DNA of 64,000 nucleotides from Lepiota brunneoincarnata (taxonomy: Eukaryota; Basidiomycota; Agaricomycetes; Agaricales; Agaricaceae), in assembly GCA_023014365.1 (NCBI GenBank), contig JAEBUN010000033.1, positions 372,001 to 436,000 of the forward strand, read 5' to 3'. Made by a program: the position numbers and the translations under genes. How positions within the stretch are numbered: position 1 is the first letter of the stretch; each line of letters begins with the position of its first letter. Of the stretch, positions 30,509-41,649 are shown piece by piece. The notes under the pieces are model-generated. The model worked only from the letters and a program-made list of their open reading frames with translations, had not been told where the DNA came from and did no database searches.

Positions 30509-30850
30509 AGAGAGTTTAGGCCTTTTCTGCTTGACTACAGCCTTCATTCCAGCTTTTTTGAGTGCTCTGCAAACTGTTTTGGATGATAGAGGTTGTTCAA
30601 TGACAGTACAAAGGGTTCTGGTGATTTGGGAGGCATTTTCAGCCTTGCAGGATGTGATAAGATGAGTGGCATATTTGATATTGCCAACAGAAAGCCTGGT
30701 TGGGCGGCCACCAAGTAACTTTGAATGTGTTGAACAATGTTTGGAGCAAAGATGAGATATAGTGCTGAGGCCAAGACCAGTGGTAGAAGCAATATGGATA
30801 GCAGAGTGGCCTTTGTCCAAAAGGGAAAGAATATGGTTGTATTGAATCAT
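30509..30850 (-). pseudogene. Tc1 transposase, N-terminal HTH piece
   Basis: Starts with ATG at 30850 (MIQYNHILSLLDKGHSAIHI). Two helix-turn-helix segments are visible: IHIASTTGLGLSTISHLC and the CRALKKAGMKAVVKQKRPKL region. These bind the terminal repeats in Tc1 transposases. The frame leaves the family at PKLS where the 591-bp LTR entered. Confidence 0.88.
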
Positions 30851-31005
30851 AGAGAGGGATCACATGTTAGCAGAACGAGGTTGGGGGGGTGGTGTGAGCT
30901 AGGGAAGTGAGCAGCTATATTTATACATTATTCCAACCAGTCACATGACATTTATTTGCACTTATTTGGCTGTAATAAACAAAATCATGTGATTAGAGTA
31001 AAGAT

Positions 31006-31213
31006 GGACAAAACCCTTCCAATGACCTTAAATGATTGTTTAATTCACTGACTTCCCAAAATGGCATATGACATAATGATATTTGGCAGGATAATACATG
31101 AGCCATATAGGTATTCCCAATCAAAATATGAAGGTTTCACCTCTAGTAGGTGGGCAGTTATTGACATATTTGTTGAAGTATAAAAATCATTGGAAGGGTT
31201 TTGTCCCTTACTG
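31006..31213 (-). repeat. Tc1 right terminal inverted repeat
   Basis: Counterpart of 20132-20339 with the same outer and inner motif pair; next to TA at 31214-31215. Confidence 0.85.
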
Positions 31214-31215
31214 TA

Positions 31216-31514
31216 ACACCCCACTCAAGCTGCCTCCCCTCATCTTGGAGGTCAACATGTTGCCAGGGGAGTGGAACCCACTATGGAATTAAGTAGTATA
31301 AAATGCAAATTCAAACCACAAGGGTATGCATAGCATGGTCATATTGCCAAGGCTTCATATTCACAACTCTCTTCCAAAATTTGGTCAGATCATCCAAACT
31401 ACATGCCACAGGCAATGCCTCAAGGCCCAACATTGGTGATCTATTCCCCCATATCAGAAATTGTCCTGCACTCCCCTTGACACCTGATTGCCAGCTGGTA
31501 TGCAAGAGTAGGAA
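31216..31514. other. Anonymous flank
   Basis: A minus-strand frame of 64 codons (31505-31311) is open but matches no family I know. It may be part of the same decayed locus as the NLR fragment. Confidence 0.3.
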
Positions 31515-31871
31515 TTACATGATCAGGTGACCTTTCTCTGTGCAACGTTCTGCAAAAGTCTGAGCAACTGCTGATTTACCAACACCTGCAGGGCCAGACA
31601 GCCATATCATATCCCATTGGCAATGTAGGTTGAGTAACCATGACTCAAGAATATTTCCAATTTGCTGACGAGTTCCTGGATGACATCGGGGAGGTGGGTA
31701 CCAGGCCTTCGAATCGAGTACGGCTGCTGGGACAGTGTGAGGGAGAAGAACCTGGAGAACTAAAGTAGTTGTGAGTGGGAATGATTGTTTGTACAAGCAT
31801 AGAATTGAGGATGAACCTGTGATCCCAGCTAAAAATTTGATGTTGGTGACATGCTTGCTGTTATTGACCAT
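31515..31871 (-). pseudogene. NACHT-type NLR fragment
   Basis: Minus-strand remnant of an Agaricomycete NOD-like receptor, a fungal self/non-self recognition protein type. It has the pre-NACHT segment AVLDSKAWYPPPRCHPGTR and the P-loop WLSGPAGVGKSAVAQTFAE (Walker A GPAGVGKS). The frame ends shortly after the P-loop at TEKGH. No Walker B, repeats or effector domain follow, so this is a fragment of about 119 codons. An intron may lie just before LLPHTVPAAV. Confidence 0.75.
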
Positions 31872-33440
31872 ATTTGGGTGGTTGACTACAGAATGGCTGG
31901 CACCAGCGAAGGGCCCATGTGTAACAAAATCATTCTATGGCTCCCCTTCCAGATCATTCCCAGATGAAATACTATAGCTGCCTCAATTCCCAGCTTGACC
32001 AGTCCCTGGTAATCCATGTTAAATTAGAGGTTAATTAATCAGATCTGAGAAACCTATGAGGTCAAGGCATGTAATCGTTGGCACATACCAGTAAATAAGA
32101 CCTTTCATTATCAAAGTTCTCTGTCCCATCAGTCTCAATAAGTATCCATATGCATCATAGGAGGATAATGACCATACTGGAAAGAGTTGTCTTCAGGAGC
32201 AATTTGTCTGCTTGACCACCTGATCCATCTGCATACTGAGTCAGTAAGCTTGAGGATGGTCGATGACCACCAAGCACCCCTCTCCTTGTCACTCCAATGT
32301 GTGACCCAAATGCGTCAACTGTCATGCATGCCTTGCCTCCAAAAATCATGTCTTGCACTGTGAGGCATCCAGGTAACATAAAATATAAATTATAAATTAT
32401 GAGCAATGTAGAATGATGGAACTCAATACTGCATAGGCTGGGAGCGAGGGGCAGGGCTCTCTTCAAGCCCTGTTGACCCTGGGTGGTGAGGTCAAGGAGG
32501 AAGCACGGTCGGGTCACCTGGAACCATACACCTCTCAACTGCACCTGTATCAAGTCCAGTGGTGAGGAAACAGGGGAAGTAAGGATTATTGACAAATGTA
32601 CTGTAGTGTCTATGACAAGCTATAACATTCTTTTTTAATATATATATATATATAAGAGCTCACCTCAGCATCACACAAATATATCATGAACAGCTGAGGC
32701 TCACTATTGTTCTTTGCATTTTGTCTGTTGTGGAACAATGTAAACTGTATAGTTGGAGAAGTGGAACACTGGAATAAGGAAGTTAGTAAGTATTCCGGTG
32801 GGCATCGCTACTGTCTACCTTTTGTGGTAGTTAGAATGAATTGAAAAAAGAATAAAGTGAAGGTAAATTGTGATTAGTTTGAGGCTTTGGCCATTGCACC
32901 TCACCAACAAGGATGTAAGAAGGGTAAGGGTGGGTGGGTTTTGAAAAGGATGCTAGATATTGTGTGGTATCCACGCAAAATTGAAGGCTGGCAAGTGAGG
33001 GAGGAGGGTATCTACTGCAAAGGTAAAGTTTCGTGTACTAACTCGCGAGTGGTGTGACCATGTCACATGTCTGCCTCGCGCAAGAATCACCCTCTAGCTC
33101 ATGCCTCGCCAGATGCCCAACAGACTCGCTGAAAATACAGGCATCGCGATCATCGATGTGGACCCACCCAAGCATCTTTGGACATTAGTGTTCCTGTAGC
33201 CGAGCACTGAGGTTGGGGCCAGGGGCGTGCTCATTAACACTATGTGGTAACTACCCAGCTTTAACCTTGTGTACGCTCCCGCTCGGCGCCTCGGTAAAGA
33301 GTCAATAGATTGAAATAGTTCAATGTTTGACCAGAACTTCGGATGACCTCACCTGCAGACAAAACTTCAAGGTTCTCCACGTAGTAACGCATTCCGGAAA
33401 TTTACGACGGGGGCAAGTGCTCATCCATGTAAAGTTCTCT
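31872..33440. other. Anonymous sequence
   Basis: No gene recognised. Contains a (TA)n tract near 32636-32654. A minus-strand frame at 32155-32595 is long but lacks protein-like signals. Confidence 0.4.
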
Positions 33441-33729
33441 TTCAGCGGTGGCAAAGGTGTCAAATTGTAGGGCCGAAAGTCTCTGTGTTATTAATGTCCC
33501 TGTGAGCTTGGAATTTGCGCGGCGGATATTGAGGATCAAACGGGTCCCCTGTTGCAAGACCAAAAAAATAAATCGAACACTTAGGCTCTCGGCTCGTTCG
33601 TTTATTGGCAGTGGAGCTTGGCTTACGCAAAAGTGGTATTGGAGTAAGAGCCACCTGGAAGAGGTGCGTGTGTGTGTAGGCTCATCAGCTTCTCCGGACG
33701 TCGAGAGAGGTGGAGAGGATGGCTGAGCT

Positions 33730-34740
33730 TACATGCCCCAATTTATTTTACCCAATGAAGACTCTGGTCTGGCCGATGAGATGCATCCTAGACAGTTGAT
33801 TGCTGTTTGTATAATCAGCGGTGAGTGCGGAAATTGTTGTTGGGACCTTACCAAATATTCTAAGTTATTATGACAAATCTCAGTCGTAGTATCCTGCAAG
33901 ATTTGAAGCACCACTCACGGGCCAACTCGCATCAACATCCCATCGCGATAAAACACATACAATACTGGTGTAAGGCGCCGCATTTGTGTGATTGCTAACC
34001 AGGATGACATCTTCTGGTCTTTGACGGCCTGGTATAGCTTGATCGCTAGGAAAATGAGCTCGATGTCTGATGGGATATTTTGTTTCGGGAATGTTCTTCG
34101 ATCGGGAGATATGATGCTCACCTGTGGTAATCAATCTCATGGTCCTATGCGAGTGGTTAACGAAAATGTAGCGACAGAATTGAAGTATATAACACTGACC
34201 AGAAGACGAGCAATGCCTTGGCGTAAAGTGCTCTCAAACTAGAATCTGGATAGTTTTTGTAACAGCCTGATGAAAGAGGACCTGAAGTCGTCCTAGGCGT
34301 AGGCTGATACCTGTGTTCGATGGAGATATAAGTGACAAAGACGAGAATACCGCACTGCAAGTGCTTCAGTCAGTGTGCCGTGTGTGTAGCAAAGGTGTGG
34401 ACATGGCACTACCGAGATCTCGACTAGGACATTGGGGGCGGCGAGCTCAGTGCGTAATCGGGTCGTAGAATAGCATGGGTGCGTACTGATCAGCATTGAA
34501 AAAAGTGCAATTCTGACTGGAATTATAGGTCGTCATCTGAACCGAGTAATGGATGAAATGACTAAGATGCCTACTTTTCAATCCGTTGGCATACAGCGCA
34601 CGTATCCTGAGAACCACCAGGCTCTTCATGGTGGCAGTATAAATAACATCCACCACACTACCCGGTGGGACTATCATCAGGACGTACCACACTTTAAGCT
34701 TTAAATACTCACAGTCCAGCCACCCACTCCGAGACAAGAC
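33730..34740 (-). pseudogene. DUF6533-like multi-pass membrane protein, broken
   Basis: Minus-strand pieces in the order seen in basidiomycete DUF6533 proteins: VVDVIYTATMKSLVVLRIR/ALY (the membrane helix ending at the conserved R-x-x-ALY), FYDPITH, PNVLVEIS, CGILVFVTYISIEHR, PRTTSGPLSSGCY, IELIFLAIKLYQAVKD and VLYVFYRDG, joined by short GT-AG introns. The frame slips between FYDPITH and the next segment (near 34443), and an N-terminal DUF6533 core was not found upstream. Function of the family is unknown. I infer a truncated, frameshifted copy. Confidence 0.45.
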
Positions 34741-34849
34741 ACCTGGGCTTGATCAGCTCCACCGTCTCCAGTTTATGGAACGCATGTATTTACCCCTAAG
34801 ATGAGATGGTACTTGTCAGTTCCAGATCTCAATGTAGGGCGGAAATAGC

Positions 34850-36790
34850 CAGATCTTTTTAGCTCACTGGTCGAGTGGTATTGGGGGAAATGGAGCCTAA
34901 GAAACCAAATTTAGCATTGGAGTTGAAAGAGAAAATCATTGAACTAACTGTAAAGTAATGCCCTGGAATAATTTACAGGTTACTCCATGGGTGAGCTGCA
35001 GCGGACTGGAATGGACCTACGCGAAATAGAGAATTCCCAATACCTTTATTGAGAGGTAAATGGTCGTTGTCATCGACCGCGGTTTAGGACCCCTGTTTAC
35101 TAGGTTAGGATGGGACTGAAGCTTTCGGACTGAAAGATCGAAGCGTTACCAATATATATGTTCCGAAATCTAGGAAGATGACTTGAGGGATTGTTAATGG
35201 TCTTCGAGGTTTGGCTTCCACCATACCTCTCTATCGAAAACCAAGAGTGAATCGTAGATAAATATTGTTGTTCCTGCGACTAACCAGAGAGTCAGTTTTT
35301 GTCAAAGTGTCCGGTATAGCGGTGGTACGTACCCGCAAGATAACCCGCAACTCGTGCTGATTGGAGAACAACAATGCTCTCAGCATCCGACTCGGACATG
35401 TTGGGGTGATGGGATAGAAAGGGAGGGGGTACCAATGAAAGGTATAATAACACCTTGCCTCAGGTTCCCATTAAATATGCCGACAGAGCAAGGGGGAGAT
35501 TACAGTTATCTCTCTCTTGTGGCCCCGCATTGCATCGCTCCCACCAGGCTTGATGCATAAGAAGACTCATTGGTATTCTGGACCAAAATCATGATCGGAC
35601 CCATCAATCGGAGGGTTTGATCACAGATGTGTGTTGATATTGGTGTTGGAGTGGGGAGTGTTAGCCGTTTTATTTTCCGCCCGGCTAGCACCGCGGCTTG
35701 GGCTTTCTTGTAAAACCAGGGAGGATGGGTCATCGTATGGGCTCGATTTAAAAGAGCTGGGGGCTTGATAGATTCATGGACCTCTTTTTAAAATAGCCTT
35801 CACTCCAACGAATGGATTACCAAGGATTATCTGTGGTGGACCAGGGTAGAGGCTGATCAAATAGGAGATGGGTATTATTGAGAAAAGAAAGGATACCCTT
35901 CTCAGGCACGGAAGGCGGTCCTATAAAAAGGTGTTTCCTTTTAAATGAGGTGCGGAGGTTGAATACCATCTCGAGATGATCCCTTCGGTTAATATATACT
36001 ACGTAGTATCAAGCCGCCCAAACACCATCATTTCCCACTTCATTTGTGTTGCAGTCATAACGAGTCTGATATCACAATGTCCGCTTCCTTCCGAATGAGC
36101 TTGTGAGGATTCGATCCTAGCAAAGTGCCATTCTAGGAGAAGCTGGCACGTTTACCAGGCATCGTCATAGGCGGTTATTTTTTTGGGGGTGAAGTTGGAT
36201 CCTTATTGCAAGTACACGAAGCAGGGTGAGGATGGTGATAGGGTAAACAAAGACAGATGAGAATCATCCGCGCTTACAACACGTGGTGGCTGTGTTATGG
36301 TTGACCAGAACCGCATCCCGCTCAAGTCGACAAGCCACAAGTGACAGAACGCCATAAACATGACTTCTCCACACCCATATGGACCAACACCAGGGCAATC
36401 CAGCCGATTGGTGGCGGGGGTCGAAGCAAACACTCCGAGCCGGGGGGAAAGTTGCCAGTGTCTTCGTTATCTCAACCACAGGATACGATTGGACCAGAAA
36501 AGAAACTTGACGCACGATTAGGGAGAAGACTCCCGAGTAGAAGCCCGTGTGCATGTGGTGACGTTTGGCCGCCGTGGGCTCTTGGACACATGGGCCAACC
36601 GGCACGCGTTTCGATTCCCGCTTTTGCAGATTACAAGATGATTCTTATTCAGCGAAGAGAATATACGATACAAGCATCGAGGAGAAAAATATATAAAAAA
36701 TGTACAGACACAAAGGCTGACTCATCCGGAGGCAGAGGGGGGTAACACCGTGGCAGGTGGTCCAGAAGTATCATAAAAAGACAGTGAGAG
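34850..36790. other. Anonymous sequence
   Basis: No gene, RNA or repeat recognised over nearly 2 kb. The right end includes the 3' flank of the SWI3-like gene. Confidence 0.4.
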
Positions 36791-36800
36791 CAGATACCAC

Positions 36801-38986
36801 TCAACTCAGCTGTAGGGTCTGCGCATCTAGCACTGGACCCCCATCACCCTCCAACTGACCAGGCTGCACCTCACCCACAACCGTTCCCTGGCCTGTACTC
36901 CCTAATGTGGAATTGGATGCCATTGCCACCGTGCTTTGCGAAAATCCCGTACTACCGACACCTGCTTGCTGATGCCGAGCAATCTCTCCTCTAACTGTAT
37001 CCAACATTTTCTTGAGCCCCAAACGCTCATTCACCAGGGCCACTCTTGCGCTTTCCAAATTTTTCCTCTCTTCTTCGAGGATCTCTTCGAGCTCCTCAAA
37101 CTGTGACATTTTGAGTTCAAGCTTCGTGAGCGTGAGTTTGATGAGCGTGGCAAGTGTGTTCCGAATTTGTGTATCCTCCGCCACGGCGAGGGAAGATGCA
37201 GCTTTGGCAGAAGCTGAGAGTGCGAGGTGGGCAGCGCGTTGAACTTTGGAGTGAGGGAAAGTTTGAGTTGGTGTTGATTTGTTGTTATTCTGCGGCGAGT
37301 TGGTCGCCGCTTCTCCGCTTGCTTGTTGGTCGACGGACATGGCTTCTTGTGTTGTCGGGGAGGTGTCTTTGTGAGCAGGTATATCTTCATCCATCTTGTC
37401 GTCGCCCTTTTTTTCGCCATCTCCAACCTGCTTGCCCTCCGAAGTCTCCTTCTTTCCGCCATCACCGTCTGCGAGCTCGTGTAGTGCCGTTTTCGCGGCC
37501 TCAGCGGCAACACCTGGACTCACGACTCCAGCGAGGAAGGCAACGACGCTCATGACAGGGTTGTCGGCTTGATCGAACGGAATGCGACCGAATCTCAGCG
37601 GTCCTATCGAGCCCTCCGTTTGGAGGTAGGGATCCTCGATGGGGAGTTCGAGGAATTTGCGAATGCACTGCTGGGCAGTCCGTGTACCAACATGCTCCTC
37701 AATCTTGGACCAGTCATCATCATACATCTCTACGCCCTCGAGCAACGACAGCACCTCCTGATCTGTCCAGTCATCAGTGTTTGCTCCGGCAACACCGGGG
37801 GGAGTGGAGGTCAATTTGACAAAATCGCCAGAAAACAAGCTGGAAGGAAAACGACCGTCAAGATAACAGGGAGCGCATATCTCGAGCTTTTTGTCTTTAA
37901 GGCAGTGGTAGCGGACAAGGGAGCAATCGGCACCGCATGTGTCACAGGTATGGGTTTGGGTTGGGAGAGAGCTATTGGCACCGTTGGCCAGGGCTGTCGC
38001 TTCGCTAGTGGAGAGGGAGCGGGATGCCTTTGATGTGGTCTGGTAAATAGAAGAACGAAGTTCGAGAGAGGCGGGGGTAGCAGAGAGAACTTTGCCGTTT
38101 GTGGCAGCTACGTGGGCGGTACCGGCATTGGCGTTGGGGATGGTGGGTCGTGTTCCTGGGTGGAGGGATTGGAGACCGCGTGGGGTATCGAGAATAACGC
38201 GGAAGTGGCCTGTGAAAGGAGGAGCGAGCGCTGCTGGTCGTTGTTCGGGGTCAATCTGGGCAGTGGCGTTGAATGCCATTCGAGAAAAAGGGTGCATGAG
38301 CAGTACGCTACCTGGTAGTTGATGAGACCCCACTGCTCCAAGAACGCATGAACGCGCATAATGGCGCATACGTCTCCAGCGAGATTGCGACGACAGGCGG
38401 TGACGGTAAGGTATTCGGTAGGGCGGAGGCGGTAGGTGTTGATCATAAAATCACGGTAGTCTTTGTATATCGAGGGTGTCTTGGACCTGTTGCGGGAGTT
38501 GAAGAACTCAGGGAGAGCTCTGCGTTCGACGGGGTGGATTTTGGACATGTCGAACCAAGCAGAGTAGCTGGGGATGATGACTTCGTGCGTTTGCGCAGCG
38601 AGGTACTTTCTTGCCTGCTCCTCCAAGCGTTGGCGCGTAGCCTCGAACTGGGCGGGGTCCTCATCATCATTTTCGTCTGCTGAGTCTCCGTCCTCTTCCC
38701 CTCCGTCAGCCATGGACACGTCGCCAGGCTCATCTTCCTCGCCGTCCTTCAGCTGTCGCACCTTGGAAACGGGGGCCTGGGGTTGGTTGTCGTCGTGGGC
38801 GGTGTTGTCTGGCGGTAGATTCGCAATGTCATTGGACTGTATTGGGTCTTGTTCTCCGCGCTTGCCAGGTGCGTTTTCTGGGTCTACGGGAGTCGCGCCG
38901 TGGTTCTGAGGAGGAACAGCAAGTTTTATGCGTTTTGAGTCCGAGTTGGGTGGGATTGCAGAACCTGCACGTTTTGGAGAGTCCAT
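36801..38986 (-). CDS. SWI3/RSC8-type SWI/SNF chromatin remodelling subunit
   Basis: Core scaffold subunit of SWI/SNF-RSC complexes in the nucleus. Exon 1 is 38986-38312, a 56-nt intron is 38311-38256, and exon 2 is 38255-36801; total 709 residues. In order: an acidic N-terminus ([20 protein letters not shown]), a SWIRM domain ([18 protein letters not shown] to [11 protein letters not shown]), a ZZ zinc finger (CDTCGADC with YHCLKD and ICAPCY), a SANT domain ([35 protein letters not shown]), and a C-terminal SWIRM-associated coiled coil ([19 protein letters not shown]). Architecture and length fit Swi3/Rsc8/BAF155. I chose the ATG at 38986; the frame extends 11 codons upstream but without an ATG. 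HEM14 starts 83 bp away on the other strand. Confidence 0.95.
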
Positions 38987-39069
38987 CGTTGCTCTTTTCG
39001 TGTTTTTTGTCACAAACAACAGCTCTTGCTCTGGTGACTACAAATACATACAAATACTCCATCCCACTA
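38987..39069. promoter_or_regulatory. Bidirectional promoter, SWI3-like / HEM14
   Basis: Only 83 bp separate the two start codons, so both genes must share regulatory DNA. No TATA box or clear binding site stands out in it. Confidence 0.6.
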
Positions 39070-40783
39070 ATGCACTCCATTGCTGTCCTCGGTGGTGGGC
39101 TCACAGGGCTCTCTGCCGCATGGAACCTCTCCCATCGCTTTCCTGCAGCACAGATCCTGCTATTTGAGAAATCAAAGCGTCTCGGCGGATGGCCCCAAAC
39201 CGAACGCATCACTCTACCCCACGATCACACTGTACTGCTCGAGGGAGGCCCACGGACACTGCGGCCAAAAGGCGCGGCTGTCCTCGAGCTGGTTAGTCTC
39301 TGGAGCTCTGCAAGGGGAGGAACTTGACTAGGAGCGCTCTAGATAAGGAACCTTGGCCTGGAGAACGACTTGATTACCGTTGCCAAGACATCTCCTGCCG
39401 CAAGGAAGCGATACATATATGTCCCTCCTGGCGAGCTTCCTGGTGTCTCAGGCCTCAACGTCGTCGGGCCTGACCTCTCTTCCCCTGTTATGAGGAAATT
39501 CCTCTGGCCACTGCTCTGTGCACCCCTCCGTCTTGTTACCCAAAAAAATACAAGAGATGGCAAGGATGAGAGTATCCATTCCTTTGCTTCTCGTATCATT
39601 GGCGAAGACATGGCTAGAATCGTTGCGAGTGCTATTGCACATGGCGTCTATGCTGCAGATTCACGCCAGCTTAGCGCACATGCGACTCTGCCGTTCTGGT
39701 CTCCCCGAGATGCTAACAGGGTCCTCACGGACCCACATTCCACGGCCGAAGCTGACGCTCTACAGCCTTATCCAAATATCGGGAACCTGGGCGAAACAAT
39801 GGGAGGCGTCGCCGTCTACTCATTCAGGTCCGGAATGGAGACGCTGACTCGTGCACTAGAGCAGCATCTCAGCAAGCGATCAAACGTACAAATACTTCGC
39901 GAGAGTCCTGTCCTCAGTCTCCTCATGAAGAAGAATCGCTCATTCGAGGTATACTATCTCGCCTATATTCACGACATCCAACTAAGTCATTCTCTAGCTA
40001 ACCTACCTCAGTCCTCACGTCAACAGCGCCTCCCTATCAACCGCGACACCAACATATGTGGTGTCCGCCATCCCCCTCCCTGCCCTCCACCGCATAATTC
40101 ACCAGCTCCGCACCGACACCAATCCTCCTCCCACCTCCCACGTCCTTACCTCTCTTCCCTCCATCCCACATCTCACTACCAATACTGCCTCAACCGTCCA
40201 CGTCCTCAACCTTGTCTTCCCCACCCCGCCCTCAAAGATTCACCCACCGGGTTTTGGATACCTCATCCCACGACCAAAAAATGGTTACCCGAGTGAAGCA
40301 AGCGAAGCCCAACCAGGGATACTGGGCACCGTCTTTGACTCGTGCAGCCTCTCGCAACAAGATGTCCCCGAAATGTCCACAGACGAATTTTACGAACACG
40401 GTACACACACAAAAATAACCATCATGCTCGGTGGACCCTATCCGCTCCTTATCCCCCCTTCCGCACCTGCTTCTCCATCACCCCTTCCAGGGGGTGGGAT
40501 AGAGATCCCGCCTTATGTACGCATCATCATCGGCCATATCTCCATGCACCTCGGGAGAGATCTTCCCGACCCGGTATACTGGCGTGTATGGAAGAACGAA
40601 AATTGTATCCCTACTTATGGACCGGGACATCAGGCGCGAATGCGGGAGGTGAGAGAGGTGTTGAGAAAGAGCGTGCCTGAGGGATGGGGCGACCGTATTG
40701 AGGTTGTCGGTGCTGGTGTGGGAGGTGTGAGTGTATCGGATTGTGTGTTGGGGGGTAGGAATGCTGGGTTGAGGTGGCTTTGA
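39070..40783 (+). CDS. HEM14: Protoporphyrinogen oxidase (haem biosynthesis)
   Basis: FAD enzyme of the inner mitochondrial membrane oxidising protoporphyrinogen IX to protoporphyrin IX, the penultimate step of haem synthesis. Exons are 39070-39291, 39343-39948 and 39998-40783, total 537 residues, normal for the family. The N-terminal FAD-binding motif is VLGGGLTGLSAAW, followed by FEKSKRLGGW. The middle part has IHSFASRIIGEDMARIVASA, the C-terminal half GVAVYSFRSGMETL and GFGYLIPR, and the end VSVSDCVLGGRNAG-like residues contact FAD. For intron 2 the acceptor at 39996-39997 is the one that keeps the frame; the stronger-looking CAG at 40009-40011 would break it. Two decayed copies lie downstream. 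Confidence 0.93.
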
Positions 40784-41640
40784 GCGGAAGGGACCCCAGC
40801 TAGGCATCAGTTGTGCACCCTGAGTCACTGCAAACTCATGGTTTATACTTAGCCTCTGCTAGATCCACCATTGTCCTCCTAAATACAATACAAGTGAGCC
40901 AGTAGGGAACGTGCTTTCTGCTGTCAAAGCAAAAATTCAGGCTGATGAAAACTCTGGCAACGGCCCTGCAAACAACACTCCGCCGCTTCTTAGCATCCGG
41001 CGAGCGACGGCCGCTCTCAGGACACATCTCCATAGCTGTGGGTTTTTTCTCATGCCCGGTTCGTTTTGCATCGTGTCTTAATCTCCCCTTTTTCAGGGAA
41101 ATATCTAGAATGCTACTCGAATGAAAATGAAAATAAACATCCGATTCGCCTGCGTCATGTCATGGTACACGAACTCCGTTTGGAATGTCCGGATGGAATG
41201 GAGTGATCTACGATGGGATCAGAAGCGACAATGTAGTACCCCCCACCACCAATCAGGCGTAGCAAAGGAAGACCCTCGCCGTGTTTCGACTTGACGTTGT
41301 GACAGGTGGTGCCACAATTGGTGTTGTGATTGTATTGAACACGCTCTCCCGAGGAAAAATTCAAGACTTCAAGGCGGTAGTACAAAACATGGCTGTGTCT
41401 CCGCAATGAGTTATTCCTTCCTCACGCCCCAGCTGGATAGGTAGGAAATTCTCTGCCAGCAACGTGATATACAGACTTCTGGCGGTCCCCTGCATAGTGG
41501 CCACAATTGCAGCATTGTGTATTTTGTTTTTTCTGAAAATTCAATCCGCCTAAATCCCTGAGGTTCACTGAGCCTGGAGCAGCAGAAGAGGGGCCCTAGA
41601 AGTTCTCGGAATCACTGTTGTTGTGCGCCTGCCCCACAGA
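40784..41640. other. Intergenic, HEM14 3' flank
   Basis: No gene recognised. Minus-strand frames here are short and lack domain signals. Confidence 0.4.
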
Positions 41641-41649
41641 CGGTGGGGC

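Larger units (their letters stand above)
20132..31213 (-). mobile_element. Tc1-like DNA transposon, split by two LTR insertions
   Basis: The outer ends are CAGTAAGGGACAAAACCCTT and its complement, each next to TA (20130-20131 and 31214-31215), the Tc1/mariner target duplication. The terminal inverted repeats are about 208 bp (20132-20339 and 31006-31213). Removing Gypsy B with one copy of its target duplication and the 591-bp LTR likewise leaves roughly 1.6 kb. The transposase is on the minus strand in three pieces and carries premature stops, so the element is dead. Confidence 0.92.

Noticed and set aside
32155..32595. 146-codon minus-strand frame as a gene
   Set aside because: No domain, no introns or promoter signals, composition not protein-like.
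36590..36640. Possible tRNA T-arm (gtttcgattcccgc)
   Set aside because: No matching acceptor stem, D-arm or anticodon arm upstream.
38987..39019. Upstream extension of the SWI3-like frame to 39019
   Set aside because: The extension begins with TTG, not ATG, and would overlap the already short promoter.
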